From: Hydractinia symbiolongicarpus
Lineage: Eukaryota > Cnidaria > Hydrozoa > Anthoathecata > Hydractiniidae
DNA length: 60,000 nucleotides
Direction: 5' to 3'
Assembly (NCBI RefSeq): GCF_029227915.1
Contig: NC_079886.1
Location: 23,104,501-23,164,500 of the forward strand
A program made the translations under genes and the position numbers. The notes beneath the pieces were generated by a model. That model did no database searches. It saw only the letters and a list, made by a program, of their open reading frames with translations, and was not told where the DNA came from. This document shows, piece after piece, positions 26,317 through 39,798 of this stretch. Within the stretch, counting starts at the first letter, position 1. Every line of letters begins with the position of its first letter.

Positions 26317-27053
26317 TTAATGCTGCACTCTTCTGCAGGATACATGCACATGTTCACCATGGTAATTCTTTGAAACTTTCGCAAAGCTGAAACCTGCTTT
26401 ATGGTAAGCAAACCATGCCAATCGATGGTGAATCCTATCAATCTTTGCTTTCCCATTAACATCATCTTTAACTTCATCAGTGTTTTCACCTGTTCTCTTT
26501 AACTTTAGATCCAATGCTCTCCCTTCGTAATGTAATATGCGATTGATCAATTGCATACGTGCATAGCCAATCAAAACAAACAAAATGTATTTCTGGTGGA
26601 ACTTTTTTTGAACAACGTTAACCAAAGTTTGCAGTTTCTTAAAACATGCCTAAAGTAATAAAAAGACTCTGTTAATTATTCCTTTTTATTATTATTTTCA
26701 TTATTTTTAAATATGATAGATCGGCACTATATACTATAAGTTTACTCAACCTAAATGCGCCAAAAACTCAATAAATAAAGGCAGAATTCTTCTCACCGAC
26801 TCTTTCTTTTTCTCAAACTTACCTCGCTTGTGAGAACAGTATTATTATTGTGCAAGTGCAAATATTTAGTTGGCATAACCTTTGTCAAACCCGATTCGTT
26901 CGCTGTTTTTATGAAAGGTCCACTTGCAAGAATACTTTGTTCGTTGACATTGGGTATCCTTGTAAAACTTAAACGGTTTAATCCACGTGATGTAATCAAG
27001 TGTATTAAAGCTAGCAAGTTGACGATCACAAAAACAACTTTCACCAACATCAT
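26317..27053 (-). CDS. Secreted Hedgehog signalling-domain protein without Hog domain
   Basis: Two exons on the minus strand: 27053-26823 (77 codons, donor GAG|GTAAGT) and 26649-26317 (acceptor ACTTTAG|GC), joined in phase 0; 187 residues. Residues 1-22 form a signal peptide. The rest follows the Hedgehog N-terminal domain: IPNV-E-(x2)-L-ASG near 33-44, a conserved Cys at 79, LHYEGRALD at about 116-124, then a helix with GF, and HVHVSC near the C-terminus. In known Hedgehogs the first His, the Asp and the last His bind zinc; all three are kept. Lost: the CGPGRG palmitoylation start, the acidic calcium site and the autoprocessing Hog/intein domain; the ORF stops 7 residues after HVH. The intron aligns with the phase-0 first intron of vertebrate Hedgehog genes. 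Possibly a Hedge-only ligand or a degenerating paralogue. Confidence 0.8.
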
Positions 27054-27861
27054 GTCTGAATTTTAAATGGAAACAATTTACACCAATCTTGCAAGAACTT
27101 AAATAAAGTTACGATTTAATCATAGTACTCTAGTATTTATAAGAAAAAAATGTCTTCTCTTGCCACACCTTAGGTAGCGTAGAAACCAAAGAATGTAAAG
27201 ATATCTAAGTCGCATTGATTGCATTAATTCGTCTGAGACAAATCACACTATCCGTTTTATAGAAGAGTCCGCTTGAGAAAGATTCAACTGTAATTAGAAT
27301 TTCTATGATTTGAACTTTAAAACCAATTTGTGTAACCTTGCAGTAACAATGATCTTTGGTTTTCAACGCTAACATTTTAAACTACCTTTTTTTAAAATAA
27401 GTATTTTTATCCTAGATGTAGATGATTAAAGGAGATATTTTCTTTGTTATAGCTGTTTCTAATCAAAGCAAAGACGGTTTAAAAATAAATATTCATTGGT
27501 GGCTTTCAGCAAATAGATCTACTTATTAATGCATGAAAATCAATAGTTAACGGTTACATAATACACACCCTGACAACTAAACAAACAAAGTTATTTCTGG
27601 TTAAAAAAAGCCTGATAGTATGCGTGTTTTGTATAAACGACCCAAATTACACCTGACCCTCGGTATTGTATACACGTTTGATAGAACTAGAAAAATACTA
27701 AAAAAATCAGTTTGTGTGCGGTCGGAATGAAGTGAGTTCCTCGTAACAAATTAAAAAGATGATTCATTTAAACAGGTCTTTGGACTGAGATTTATCGAAA
27801 TAACACGTAAGGAACATTATTTGCCTTATTCAGGTGCCCAAAAAATGGCGGAGTTTACTAA

Positions 27862-28335
27862 TTAACAAAGACGAACGAATGGGACGGTAGGAGATAGTGT
27901 GATTAAGTTTTGTTTTGATAATCTTCTTTGGTAACCTAATGCTTCCAAAGTCAAATTACCATATCGACTTAAGGTCCGAAAAATTCTGTAATACGCAGTT
28001 GAGCTTGCCAAATAAAACCATGTTGCGTTGCGGATAAATATTATTCTGAGATGATTTACGTTGTTGACAGGCCTTGCGTTCACGCGAGTTCGTAGCTTGT
28101 CGTATTGAAAATCGGAATGATCCCGTTGCTCCTTAAAAAGTGGGATGATTTCGCTCCATTCTGTCTGTCCGCAACGAGTAATCGTGTAAAACTGGCAATT
28201 CCTTACACTTTCAAAAAATGTTGCTAACGCATTTCCCTCATTACTCTGATCAATTAGTCCACTTGAGAACATTTCCTTCTTCATCCGTTCACCCTCGTTG
28301 TTATCGTAAACACTATATATCCAATTATGGACCAT
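27862..28335 (-). CDS. Hypothetical protein, 157 codons
   Basis: A single open frame on the minus strand with a good start context (AAAATGG) and a TATTATATATTC box about 50 nt upstream. I recognise no family. The protein is rich in aromatic and basic residues, has three Cys, and shows no signal peptide or membrane segment. It lies about 0.8 kb upstream of the Hedgehog-like gene on the same strand, but that gene starts with its own signal peptide, so the two are unlikely to be one. It could be a single-exon gene, an exon of a larger gene or a transposon remnant. Confidence 0.4.
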   Translation of the reverse strand: MVHNWIYSVYDNNEGERMKKEMFSSGLIDQSNEGNALATFFESVRNCQFYTITRCGQTEWSEIIPLFKEQRDHSDFQYDKLRTRVNARPVNNVNHLRIIFIRNATWFYLASSTAYYRIFRTLSRYGNLTLEALGYQRRLSKQNLITLSPTVPFVRLC

Positions 28336-31300
28336 TTTTTATGAAACTGGTTAATACCATTATCGCCAGATCACTTTACCTCACGAATATATAATATCCA
28401 TCTCGTGTTATAATAATAATGAAATCAATACACAAACTTGTGTTTGGCGGAAATAACTAAAGAAAAAAAGAACAATAAATTGCTAATCCAAGCTGATTGA
28501 TCCAATAACTATAATCAATATGTCACAACCTTATAACCTTTTTCGTCAGAAACACAGGTCATGAATGCGTTTGTAAAACTAACCGCAAAAACAGTTTGGT
28601 GTTGTCTATACCCGGTAAATGATGCTCGTCAAAATCTATATTCTAAAATTGATAACTGCAAACCATTTGATCCTTTTCCTTCCCAACCGCATTACTTACG
28701 CGTGGATTCTACATGCACATATTGAATTTTCATGCATAATGAAATTTTCTAGACGATACTTAAGCTAGAAAGGCTTTCTCAACGAATCCCTACCATAAGG
28801 CAAGGCCTTCTTATAATCTATAATTCCTCCTGAATACAAAACCCCAAAGTCTTACACTTTAAATTATCCTTTGCTATAAGTGCAGTAGCATTACCAAGAA
28901 GAACATTTTTCTCAGTTCCTAACCTGAAAACCCCAGCAGGGTCCACGGAGATTTAATTCTAATTAAATAGAGAATAGCTGATATCACGCTTTTGTTGTAA
29001 ATTGATAAAGTATTGGTTATGCGATGTTGCTAAAATGTTTGTTTCAGGGGAGTGCACCGAATTTGGGAAGTTGGTGTGTCAAACTTAGCAACGATTATTT
29101 AGGACAGTGCTTTACAATGACAGAAAATGTTAAATTACTTTCATATCCACAAATTTAAATGGCCTTAATTCGAATGTCTGCTATTTTGAACATGTTTTTT
29201 TTTAACCTTTACGTATTTAAATAGGCGGTTGTGTACTGCATCCTAGTTATTATTGATTAAGAGTGGTCTAGTGTAGAATACAAAACAAGACTGGTGTTAG
29301 TAACGTGAAGAACATAGTAATAAATAACCCCACACCTTTTTTGATGGCGTCCTTCGTAACCATCAAAACGACAAGCAATTGGTAAAAGCACCCGTGTTGA
29401 TTTTAAATGAATGAGCTTAACGTTGTCTAAGAATTTGTGCATTTTTGATTGCTTTTCCAAGATTTTGGACTTAAAATTGCTCCACATCATCAACTAGCTC
29501 TAAATAAGATGGTGTGTGCCAGAGTTGTACCAAGGAATCCATAACATTATGTTATAAGATCGGATACATACAAAAAAGCTAGTCTTATATCTAGATAAAT
29601 ATTTCATGAATATTTTTGGAAAAATTTTCTGCCTTATATATTGTAATACGTTAAAAACGTTCTTTCATGTAAATAAATTTGTACATTTGTTTTACTATAA
29701 AGAAAAATATTTTAATTTTTGATAGATTACCTATTAACAAGGTAGAGTTAATATCAAGTTGCTTCCGCAAAGATTTTGAAATCTATCACAACCTAAGTAG
29801 AGTCACATCTGATTAGGGAAAGTAATTATAGGAGTGTAACAGAATAACGAAAATTTCACAAGATTCTCGTCACTCCCCGCATTTACCATTTCAGCTTACT
29901 GACAGACAGACGGCGGTAATTATAATTTAGACTAGCTTGAAGATCCGGTGTTACACGCTGAGTGGAGCGCTCAGTATAGGTTCACTTTACTGTACACAGT
30001 TCAGAAATCACAGTGTATAGCTTATTGTAATCCCATCCTACCATAAGCAGTCGCCCGACATTCTGTACTTTACGGAATAAGTTTTTGTGACAGTCCCAAA
30101 ATTGAATTCTTCGGTTTAAATCAAATCAAAGGGTTTGTTGCAAATTCAGCAAAGTGGTTGCGTACAATTGTACAGCATTTTAGGCATGTTGGTACCTTAT
30201 CATGGGATAAACAATCGCTCAGCATTATTTTGCGTAATATGTTCTCGTGAGATTTCCTAATATAAACTGTAAGTTCGTTTGAATTAAAAACACAGCTCTT
30301 TCGCCTGTTATCCAACAATTTCTCGGGAAACAATTTATTTTTGTGGAATAAGTTGTCGTAAAAGTTCCAAAATTGCATTGTAACTTCGGTTGAAATAAAA
30401 ACACGAACTGCACACATCCGCTACGCTGGACAGCTACAACAATGACCCGGCTTTTTCATTTGGCGGAAAAAGTTGTTGTGAAGGATCCAAGATTAAATGT
30501 AAGCAAAATTTAAACATCTATAAATGCATTACTAAGACTGTTAATGTATTTTGCATAAAATACCTGCTCAAATCATGTTAAATATTACGTTGGGCATCCA
30601 AATGTAACTTAAAATGATAGAAAAGTTCCCTACCTGTATTGGATATACATAATTAATTCGATATAAGCACTTACATCGTGTTAAACTCAAATTTTTTAAT
30701 AAAATAATCCTTCGAAAATTTGCATAGAAGTTTATTTGACATAAAGTCAGTCGAAGCAACAACAATAACTTAAAATCTTTGTAATATTAATTACTTTCTT
30801 AAAGCTATTAACATAGCATTTTTTAAGAAATACAGCTCCTCGTTTTGTGTTTGTTCACTCGTCAAAGAAACTTTTCTTTTTTCAGAAAATTAAAAAGTAG
30901 CAAAGTCATCATAAAAAAAGGTAAAAAACTTAACTTAGTATTTTTATTAAAACGACTTTTATTCTCCTTTCCTTTTTAATTCCTTGAGGTTGAATATTTA
31001 TCAATGTCAGGTCAGCAATGTTAAATTTTGTAGAGGTTTTCCTGTTTGCCTAAAGCGGGGTGTTGAGTGGAGTAGTTAGTAGGGAGTAAAAAATCAATTT
31101 TTCAATATTGGAACTTAAACTACCTCCACCATTCATGAAATATACATGATCGCAAAAATCACCAAAAGCTGCGAAACACCGTGCTACTTTGCCTAGTGTT
31201 TCAAGCATCAAACAGTTCACAAAGTTTCTCAGAAAAAAATTGTCAAATAGATCGATTTTTAATTAGTCTATATGTAACTACAGTTGCTAACGGAATCACT

Positions 31301-32635
31301 AGTTAAAACATAACGCAATATTAAATAGTAGCATCTTGTTACAAAAGTTAAAAAATTAATTGTCGGCCTGAATAAAACATTTGTCGTTACAAAATGTATT
31401 AAAGGAGAGACGAACAAAAAATTATTTTGTGGCAGCCAGAAAATAAATTTTTAGCGATAGAAAAAGTTTATAGATTTTTAAATTCTAAAATGTACGAAGA
31501 TAACTACTATAATAACAAAAAAATATCTATATTTTATGACTAAGTATCAGTATATCTTCCTGGCAACATTTTTACAAGATCTTCATGGCTGCACAGGATG
31601 AAAATAAGTAGGTTTTGGATGTACTTACCAGAATAAGATCTTTGACTCGAAAAAACTAATAATATTTTATGTACTATAGTAGTAACATCAGGTTTTAACC
31701 TTCGTTTAATCTTCTTAAACTAAAAGAATATCCTTCATGACCAACAACAATATTTTAAAAAAAACCTGCCAAAATATCACTGTTATTGAATTGCACAGAA
31801 TACCTCACATTGAATCACTAAACCTTAGACTCCTGTCCAAGTTCTATTGCGAAGGTACTGTATAGCTGATACCTATCTATCTAGCTACCTAGCTGCCTAG
31901 CTACTATGTACCTAGCTACATTCAATATAAAAACTATTTGAAAATTTTGTCACAGCCAACAATAATTTGCTAATTCTAATTTTTAGTTGGATGTAGCTAT
32001 AACTAGCTAGAACTAAAAATCAAAAAATGTAGATGACACAAAAAAACAATAAAGTTGTCGGGCATTTAATTTGATTATATCAAAGTGAATATAAACTTTA
32101 ACAGAACTGCATAAATATAGCTACCTAGCTGGAAAGTCCTTCTGGTCACAATATTCATGTGTAGTGCATATTGGTTTGTTTAACATTTATTCATGGCTAC
32201 AAAATGTGATGTTTGTAACATTGTATATTTATAAAATAAACATTATTCACATGAAGATGTTTCAAAAAAAACCTTTCAGAAGCGCCACAGCGACACCAGA
32301 ACCGTACGGTGCAACCGTACGGTGGTGCAACTGTACGGGTTCGTATTCAAAGTGCGCATTTAATTATCTTAAATCAATTAATCAAACATAATATTTCGTG
32401 TGCTTGTGCCATCACTAAGAAATTGCAAAACATTTTCGAACCTTTACGTTACAATTTGTACGTCAACCGAAGTCAAACCCGATAGTACGAATGGAATATA
32501 TTTAGACATTGATGTTTAAAAAAATCTGCTTTATAATTTAGCTCTTATAAAGAATTATACTCTCACGTTTATTCAACCCTCCCTCTCGATTAAGCGCCCA
32601 TATAAGAAAATGGAAAAATTTAAGGCATCAGGGCG

Positions 32636-32830
32636 CTAGTGAAAATCTGTACGCCATACTATGTCAATGATACTCCGCATTTTTTTGGCGTCTTCCTAAC
32701 TCTTGAAACGTTCTCTTTATAATAGTTCTGGTTATGTTGTTTCGTTGCACAATGTTTTATCTTTATCAAAATTTGCCAGTTTTTGTGTTCAACAAATAGA
32801 CTTTTAGATCCTTTTGTCATTCATAGATTA
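32636..32830. repeat. Dispersed repeat pair (partner 35495-35725)
   Basis: Both copies contain, in order, TGTACG, ATGATACTCC/ATAATACTCC, TTATGTTG, GCACAATGTTTTATCTTTA/GCGCAATGTTTTATCTTTA, TTTTAGAT and TCATTCATAGATT. The copies lie in the same orientation about 2.9 kb apart. No coding potential. Confidence 0.7.
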
Positions 32831-35800
32831 AAATCGTCATTGTTTTAATAAATGTAATAATGTGTCTTATTATAAGTGGGATCTATATTTTTCGACACAA
32901 TTCACACATGTTTCAAGTCTAAACGCTTCAAAAAAAAGACTTTTTAGGCTTGTTTTAAAGTTAAACAAGGCGACGCGAAGAAGTGCATTTACGGCATTCT
33001 AGAGGACTAATTGTTAGCCCGTGAGAAAATTCACTATTTCGCCCGTCTTGAAAATTCCAAGGGAATTTGCAGCAAAGTGGATAAAATTTATTGCATTTGC
33101 TTTTTTGTGTTTTCGACTATTTTCTTGGGAAATATTCACTATGTAATTGAATGCTTAAATTTTGTAACTTTTTCTGTAACTTCTATTGTGGCGTGTTATG
33201 TAAAAAAGTATTTTTTGAAAAACTTTTATACGTTGCTGGTGGTGTTGAATTTTTCATAGGGGAGGGGTTTTTTATAAATTTTAAAGTACTGACATGCATG
33301 TTTGAATGTTGAAGATGTTTTACTGGTTATATAATTATAATTACTGCTCGTTACTAGGTGGTTACTAAGATGTTTCTAAGGGGATGGTTCCTAGGAGTAA
33401 AATACAGAATTTGGATGAAGTATCTCGATGCAGCTAGGAGAATGAATGCAGAGGGTACAGTTTCACTTCTCATCCCGTCATTTTTTATCACATGAAATCA
33501 GTTTTCTGCTAAAGGCCGTAGCATCATCATTTTTAAGAAATTTAAATTTATTGTAAACGTTTGAAAAATGACCTTTTTTAGGCAATTGTGACGTCATTTG
33601 TAGCCCCTATGGCCTCATCAAATTAATTCTATACATGGTATATGTTTGTGCAAAGTCTTGCTACATGCAGGACAATTTTTATCACCTAAGCACACGTAGT
33701 TCTAGATTTATAAAAAATGGATGAAAAAATCTCAGTGTTTAAACCGTTAAGTTAGCCACATGGCATGCATTAGTCAATTGTATGGTCAATGATGGTATGA
33801 CGTTGGACCTTGTGACCACACATTTCTTTGATTTCTGTGACCATTATGTGTCGTGTATTTTTTTTGGAAAAGTGCGCTTCGTCTTTAATTATAACATCTA
33901 TTAAAACCTGGTGATTGTCAACAAGCTTTTAATTTTAATGCTTTGCTTTAATAACATCATTTTACCGCACTAAAATATAGAAAGTGTACACAGACATAAG
34001 ACTTTTATTTCTTATTCCTTAACAACACGACTTACATAATCCCAAGCATATTGTCCCTGGATGGTGTTCTTATTTAAAAACCCTGCACCAGTCTTGTGAT
34101 CTGTGTCTCAAGCATCAAACGGGTCAGGAAAGCAGATTAATTAGAAAACTCTTTGTTTTCTATGAATTGTTCCATTTTTAATTAGTCTTTAGGCTTCGGA
34201 AAATATCTTATATAATATAACGTTATTTTTGTTTGTACATCTTAATGGAAAGTTGACATAAAGCACGTGCTGAATTACATGATTATAATATTAAGCCTCC
34301 GTAAAAACTCCCTAGGAAACTTTTTTACTTAAATGTTTGCTATACCTTACGAACAGAGAACCCACAGTTGTAGAATTTTCAGGTATTTTTGGTATTAATA
34401 AGAGCAAATTTACACAGTTGGTTACTAATCAGGGTTTTTTTTTCTACAGTGTTATTTTGTCAATTTTGCCAATTAAAAATGCTTTATGCCATTTTTTCTC
34501 ATGGCGGAATAAATAAAGTTATTAACTTGGGCTCTAAATTTCCTGTTTTTAAAAAGAATTACTTTGCCCTACCATACCAGCTTTAAATGGGCTACAAACG
34601 GCGCAAATAAAATCTCCGTCATTGATGTTACTTTTCATCCTCGCGCATTCCTAATAACATCACTAGCCTGCGTACCAAATACAAGTAAGTTTTATCCAAT
34701 TTATTGCCAAAATATGAACAATTGGTTAATGAATAATTACTTTTTTATGATTTGCTATTTTTTAATGGTATTTCACAAAAATAGTTAATTATCTTTCGGG
34801 ATGCAAGATTTAATACAAAGAAGTGAAATCGAAAATTTTTTTGGTGCAGAGACAAAGACTACAAAAGGTATTGTGTTTGTTAAAAAGGCTGTGTTAAATA
34901 ACCTTAAGAGAGTAATTAAAACCTCTAAAAAGATTTTAAAGTCATTTTTGTTGCCTCAACTAGCCTAATACGCAGTAATTAATATAATTTAGTATGATTC
35001 TGTGCAAAGCTTAGAAGAAAATACTAGCTAGCTAGACAAAGAAAAAATTGATTTAAAAGCAAGGCAAGGGCTTATATAGAAAATATTATGGATGTCAAAT
35101 ATTTTTAAAGTATTTTTCTGTCGAATTCAGTTATTATTGTGTGTCCAATATAATATTTAAAATGGTTTAAGATAAATGATTATTCGCAGATGAATGTTGA
35201 GGAATTTAAATAACATTTATAGAATAAGTTCCAGGATTTCAGCGTCTTTGGACAATTCCTCAAAACGTTTTTAAAGACAGTCTCACCATATTTGTATGTC
35301 ATGAAATTCTAAGTATATGCTCAATATCATTATTTTATATCAAATTTGTGTTGTTAAAAGTTGTTACTCCGTTTTAGCCTGTTTCCGAGATAAGAAATCA
35401 AGATGGTATCATTCAAACATTTTTTTGTCCTAATTTTTCTCCAATGTGCCAACAATAAAATTCTAGTCAAGCTGAATTTCAATCGTCCATGTAGAAATAT
35501 GTACGGTATAATTATCCCTGATAATACTCCACATTTTTTGCATCATCATAACTTCTATTTATAACGTACGGTTATATTCGTCATTTAATTGCTTTAAAAT
35601 AGGTTTTCACATTTCTGTTATGTTGCTTTATTGCGCAATGTTTTATCTTTACTACATTTTGGCCGTTTATTATGTTTTAAAAACAGTTTTTTAGATTTTT
35701 TTTTTCATTCATAGATTGACGTACGGCTAGTACTTGATGTAGTATGAAGATACATATTATTCAGTGACAACGGTGAGTGTATTCGCAAATGTGTAAACCC

Positions 35801-37879
35801 ATGGTAAATCAAATAAATTCAGTTGTTGAAGAATCATTATCAGAAAAAAAAACTAATATACATGACTTCTTTCAGTAACACTTTTTTGGCACTTTTTTAT
35901 TAGTATGCATGATGTAATGTTTATATTTCAGCAGTGATTTGAGAAAAATCGCTCCAACTCGAACTAATACCTCAATTCTGCCGAAGTTTTACTTAAATGG
36001 AACTTGGCTTAACTCGAACATGTGTTAAGTCAAACCATATCCTCTGGTCAATGTGGAGGTTAGAGTTAACAGAAATAACCTGTATTCTCAAACAAGTAAC
36101 GAAAGACTTATGGTGTAGGTTCTATAGGAAATCGAAATACAAAGAAGCGAGTTCGAGGTAGATACAAAAAATGGGAACTTTTTCAAAATACATTTTTGCG
36201 ATACCAATTTTTTAAATTCTTGCGAAGCTCATTTTTACATATTTGAGCTTAATTTGCAAAAATAAGGTCCCCAAAAATTCGCAAATATTTTGTACCCAAT
36301 AATTTTTGCTGGCCTTTTCTTAGTGATAGCTACAGCGCCTGCATTATATATTTTCAGATAAAATTTGTGACATGAGTAGCATGCCAGGGCCTCTTAATAG
36401 ATCTGGCTCAATTCCCATATCATTAAGTGTCGCTTTTGAGTGCAGGTGTGGTATAGATGCATGTCAACTCTAACTTCATACAGACACTTTCTCTTAAAAA
36501 TTTTTTATACGGCACCGTCAAAAGCGGCACAATCGTTGGTAAACAGATAACCTATCAACAATCAAAAGCTTTTTCGATCATCATATTTAACACTTGTTGC
36601 TTAAAATCAAAAATCCTTTTTTGTTGAGCTTGCTGTAGAACATCTCTCTTACAGGTAACTTGATCTTCTCGTTTTTTAATCTAATCAAATAGCTAAACAT
36701 TCGCTCTAAACATTCCCTCTAAAAATTCGCCCTGGACGCTCGCTTTGACTCTTCACCTATAACATTCGCTTTAAACATTCGCTCTGATCGTTCGCTCGTA
36801 ATTCATAAAAGTCCCTCAAACGTTTAGAGTTAGATAGAAAAAAGAAGGTAAAAAAAGAAGTAGTAAACTGGACAACCATATGCACACTTTGATAAAACGG
36901 CGCCAGTAGAAATAAAATACAGATGTTTGGTTTAGGCGAGAAAAGCGCGTAATCGACCTTTGTCGTTAACCCGCGATCCGCGATTTTCTTTACGTATTAA
37001 ACATCTCACGTGGTGTGAGTTTATAATCTAAATACCACAACAAGGGGATTATGTAACGTGGATGGTTTAAATTAAATTTCAATGTTTATCATCATATATC
37101 GTTAGATTGTAAGTCACTTACATATTACAAACATAACCTTTATTATATTAAAAATTATTTTGTGAACAACTAAGAATGTAAACTAATCATTCAGAAATAG
37201 TCTAATTTTTCACACCATTATCCTCCTTAAAAAGTAGTATTCCATTTAAATGTCATTCGGATCAAACCAAATACTTCTTTTCATCATTTCAGCATTAACT
37301 CTAGCAGTCGCTCTAGGACCGTGATTCTTACTATGTGAAATGTTCGAGTACTTATTGTATGCTGGATGCATTGCTTCTAAAAAATGACTCTTCGGCAAGA
37401 TTTCCACTAATATTGTATTCTAAAACAGAAAATTATTCGTTACAAAGTATATGCATATCATGTCTACCTTAATATGGGAATACTGTCAATATACTAATGC
37501 AGTTCTCGCATTGTCGTTATTGATAAAAAAAATTAACAAAAGCCATTACGATGTTTCGTCTCCACAGTAACAGTAAAAATAAAAAATTTCTCTATCACTG
37601 ACAGTTATAAATAACTTGAGAGAGCAAAATAAAAAATTGATCTAGTATAATTGATCTGTCAAAAGAACATAGCTACCTATGTAAAACCACCACAAAATAA
37701 TGCACAGAAACCCAAATACAATCAAGATGTAGCGATCAATCGCCATATCAGTGGCGTTAAAAGTTTGCAACCATATATCTTGTTAAAGACTTGCATGAAT
37801 GCTTGATTGGAAAATTAATATATAACATATTAATATATATTATATAATTATATATACAACAAATCAATTTTTTATACCT

Positions 37880-37920
37880 GTTAACAGAATGACGTGTGAG
37901 ATACACGTCATCCTGTTAAC
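37880..37920. repeat. Short near-perfect palindrome
   Basis: Arms of 18 nt (GTTAACAGAATGACGTGT and its complement with one mismatch) around the 5-nt loop GAGAT. It contains TGACGT, a CRE-like half site. It could be a foldback element or cruciform; no gene is near. Confidence 0.8.
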
Positions 37921-39540
37921 TACGAACTTAAATTGAGTAAAAAGTACTTACTTTGGGAAGGTCCAAATTAGATGCAAAAAAAATGTGTTAAAATATTTTC
38001 TTAATGATGTTCACGTGAATAGGTAAAGAAGATGTATAATACAGAAAGTCCAAATTCGAAATTCCAAAAAAATTAAAAACAATGCATTTCAATATTTGAC
38101 AGTAATATAAAACATTGTTAATCTGCGCGTATTCCAATTTGAATTTTCGTGTTTTATAATCTGATAATGTTACTTAGTTACTTAGTTAACGGAGGCTTTA
38201 CTTGTAAATAGTCGTTAACCCGTAGAAAAATCCACGGGTTCGCGCAGCTAAGTCACCATTTTACGTGACAGACAGACAGACGTATACGGGTATTTTAATA
38301 TAGATTTTAGCTTTTTAAACTTTGTCTATTTTTTCATCATCTATACTATGGTTGTTAGTCTCCTAAGCACCAAAAAAACTTATTTAGTTTTTGCAAATAA
38401 AATATATTTCTTTCATACTGAAAATATATAAAATGCCATATAAAAAGCATAAATATTATATTCTATTCATATGTAAAGAGTTTACTCAGCCTGGACTTAC
38501 TTTTGCTTTTATTTTGAATTGACATGTATCTGTTTGTCATAATAGTATGCCTCAACGGACATTTTGACAAAGGAAAAAGATCCAAGCAACGAGAAAAATG
38601 CATACGCTTCCCTTTAAACTTTGCATCGAACAACTTCCTGAATAATAATCGCCACATTTGTTGCTCGTATATCTTGATTGGATTTATTTCGCTTAAAGGT
38701 AGTCTTTAAAAATATTAATTGGCTAAAGGCCAAGACAAATGTTTAAACTTTGTATATGATATCTAAACAAAAATATGGCGAATGGATTATGGTGCTCAAT
38801 GTTGATATAAAACGAGCGAAATACCAAAACGGTTTATAGAAAACGTCAACATTGTATTGAAAGGAACGGGCAAGCAGTCTTAGAATTTTTGCAAGAGATT
38901 GTTTTAATCATTTAAAAAGTTAAGGCAGAGAGGTCAGAGCATATTTAATTATTGAAATACAAGGTAAACGTTGACAAGTAGAAACAAAGATAAGTCGTTT
39001 CGAAGAATTTTCCTAGCTAAGCGCATTGATATCCTTTACAAAGCATAAAGTGCAGTACATGTACACAATGTAACACAGCTTATTACAAAAACTAGAACAA
39101 AATTAGGTTTATTGCAAACATGATACTTCCTGCAAAAAGTCAAAAAGATACACAAAATTTACCAAGTGACCACACCAGCTTGAAATGCCTTCATACTTCT
39201 TCTAAGATCTTGTAGAAGTATCAGAAATATGTCATAAAACTAAGTAAAAGCATATAAAAAAAATTAAAAGAAGCTTTTTGGTGTAAAAGCCAAAGCCTCA
39301 TTTCACATACACAGCGAGCAGCCATTTTGAAAAAATAGCACATGGTCAGTTCGTGAGATCTTTACACGACATTAGAACAAAGTTTCAGCGGGAAATTCGA
39401 ATTGGGAAAGTTTATTATTGCAACTGTTTGAGTAGGTGTGTTTGTTTGAAACAGTTCAAAGCTTCCTATGACAACGTTCATTTAATATAAGAGTTACTCA
39501 GCTAAGTGACTACCTCTCTCTCTGTCACAACAGCAGTTTA

Positions 39541-39798
39541 GAGAATCCAAAAATTGAACAAAGCCAGTATTTGGTGACTTATTCGCAAGCAACCGAAGAC
39601 TCTTTTCTGACTTGTGAAAGCTTGACAAAAAAACATAACATTGTCGTAAACTTTTCAAACCAACATAACAATCATTATGCGTACAGATTAGTTTGTAAAC
39701 AAGACCCTAATGTTCCTCACAGTGAAGATCATTCCGCGGTAGTGTCGCTGCGCACGAAAAATTGCGCGATTGCGTATAGTGGAGCTAAAGAAACGTAA
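39541..39798 (+). pseudogene. Relic of HUH-type transposon protein
   Basis: The frame reads YLVTYSQAT, then VVNFSNQHNNHYAYRLVCK and later SLRTK. From memory, this order resembles a family of invertebrate transposon proteins that start YLVTYSQAD, carry an HHYH (HUH) motif, then VNFSD, AYRYVCK and SPRT. Here the HUH segment between the first two blocks is missing and the final Tyr of AYRYVCK is Leu, so this is an internally deleted, dead copy. The identification rests on short motifs only. Confidence 0.45.

Larger units (their letters stand above)
28336..39540. other. Long intergenic stretch with dispersed repeats
   Basis: No gene recognised in about 11 kb; ORFs are short and resemble nothing. 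Visible structure: degenerate units at 30058-30130, 30342-30411 and 30450-30500 (GGAATAAGTTGT, TCCAAAATTGAA); a weak pair at 31160-31340 and 34065-34250 (AGCATCAAAC, TTTTTAATTAGTCT); CCGTACGGT repeats at 32299-32340; a pair at 32636-32830 and 35495-35725; ATTCGCTCTAAAC-like 12-mers at about 36690-36800; and a CAGACAGACAGACGTATACG repeat end at 38260-38300. Confidence 0.55.

Noticed and set aside
35940-36150. MITE suspected from AACTCGAAC / GAGTTCGAGG words
   Set aside because: The words are only loosely inverted and no termini or target duplication could be placed.
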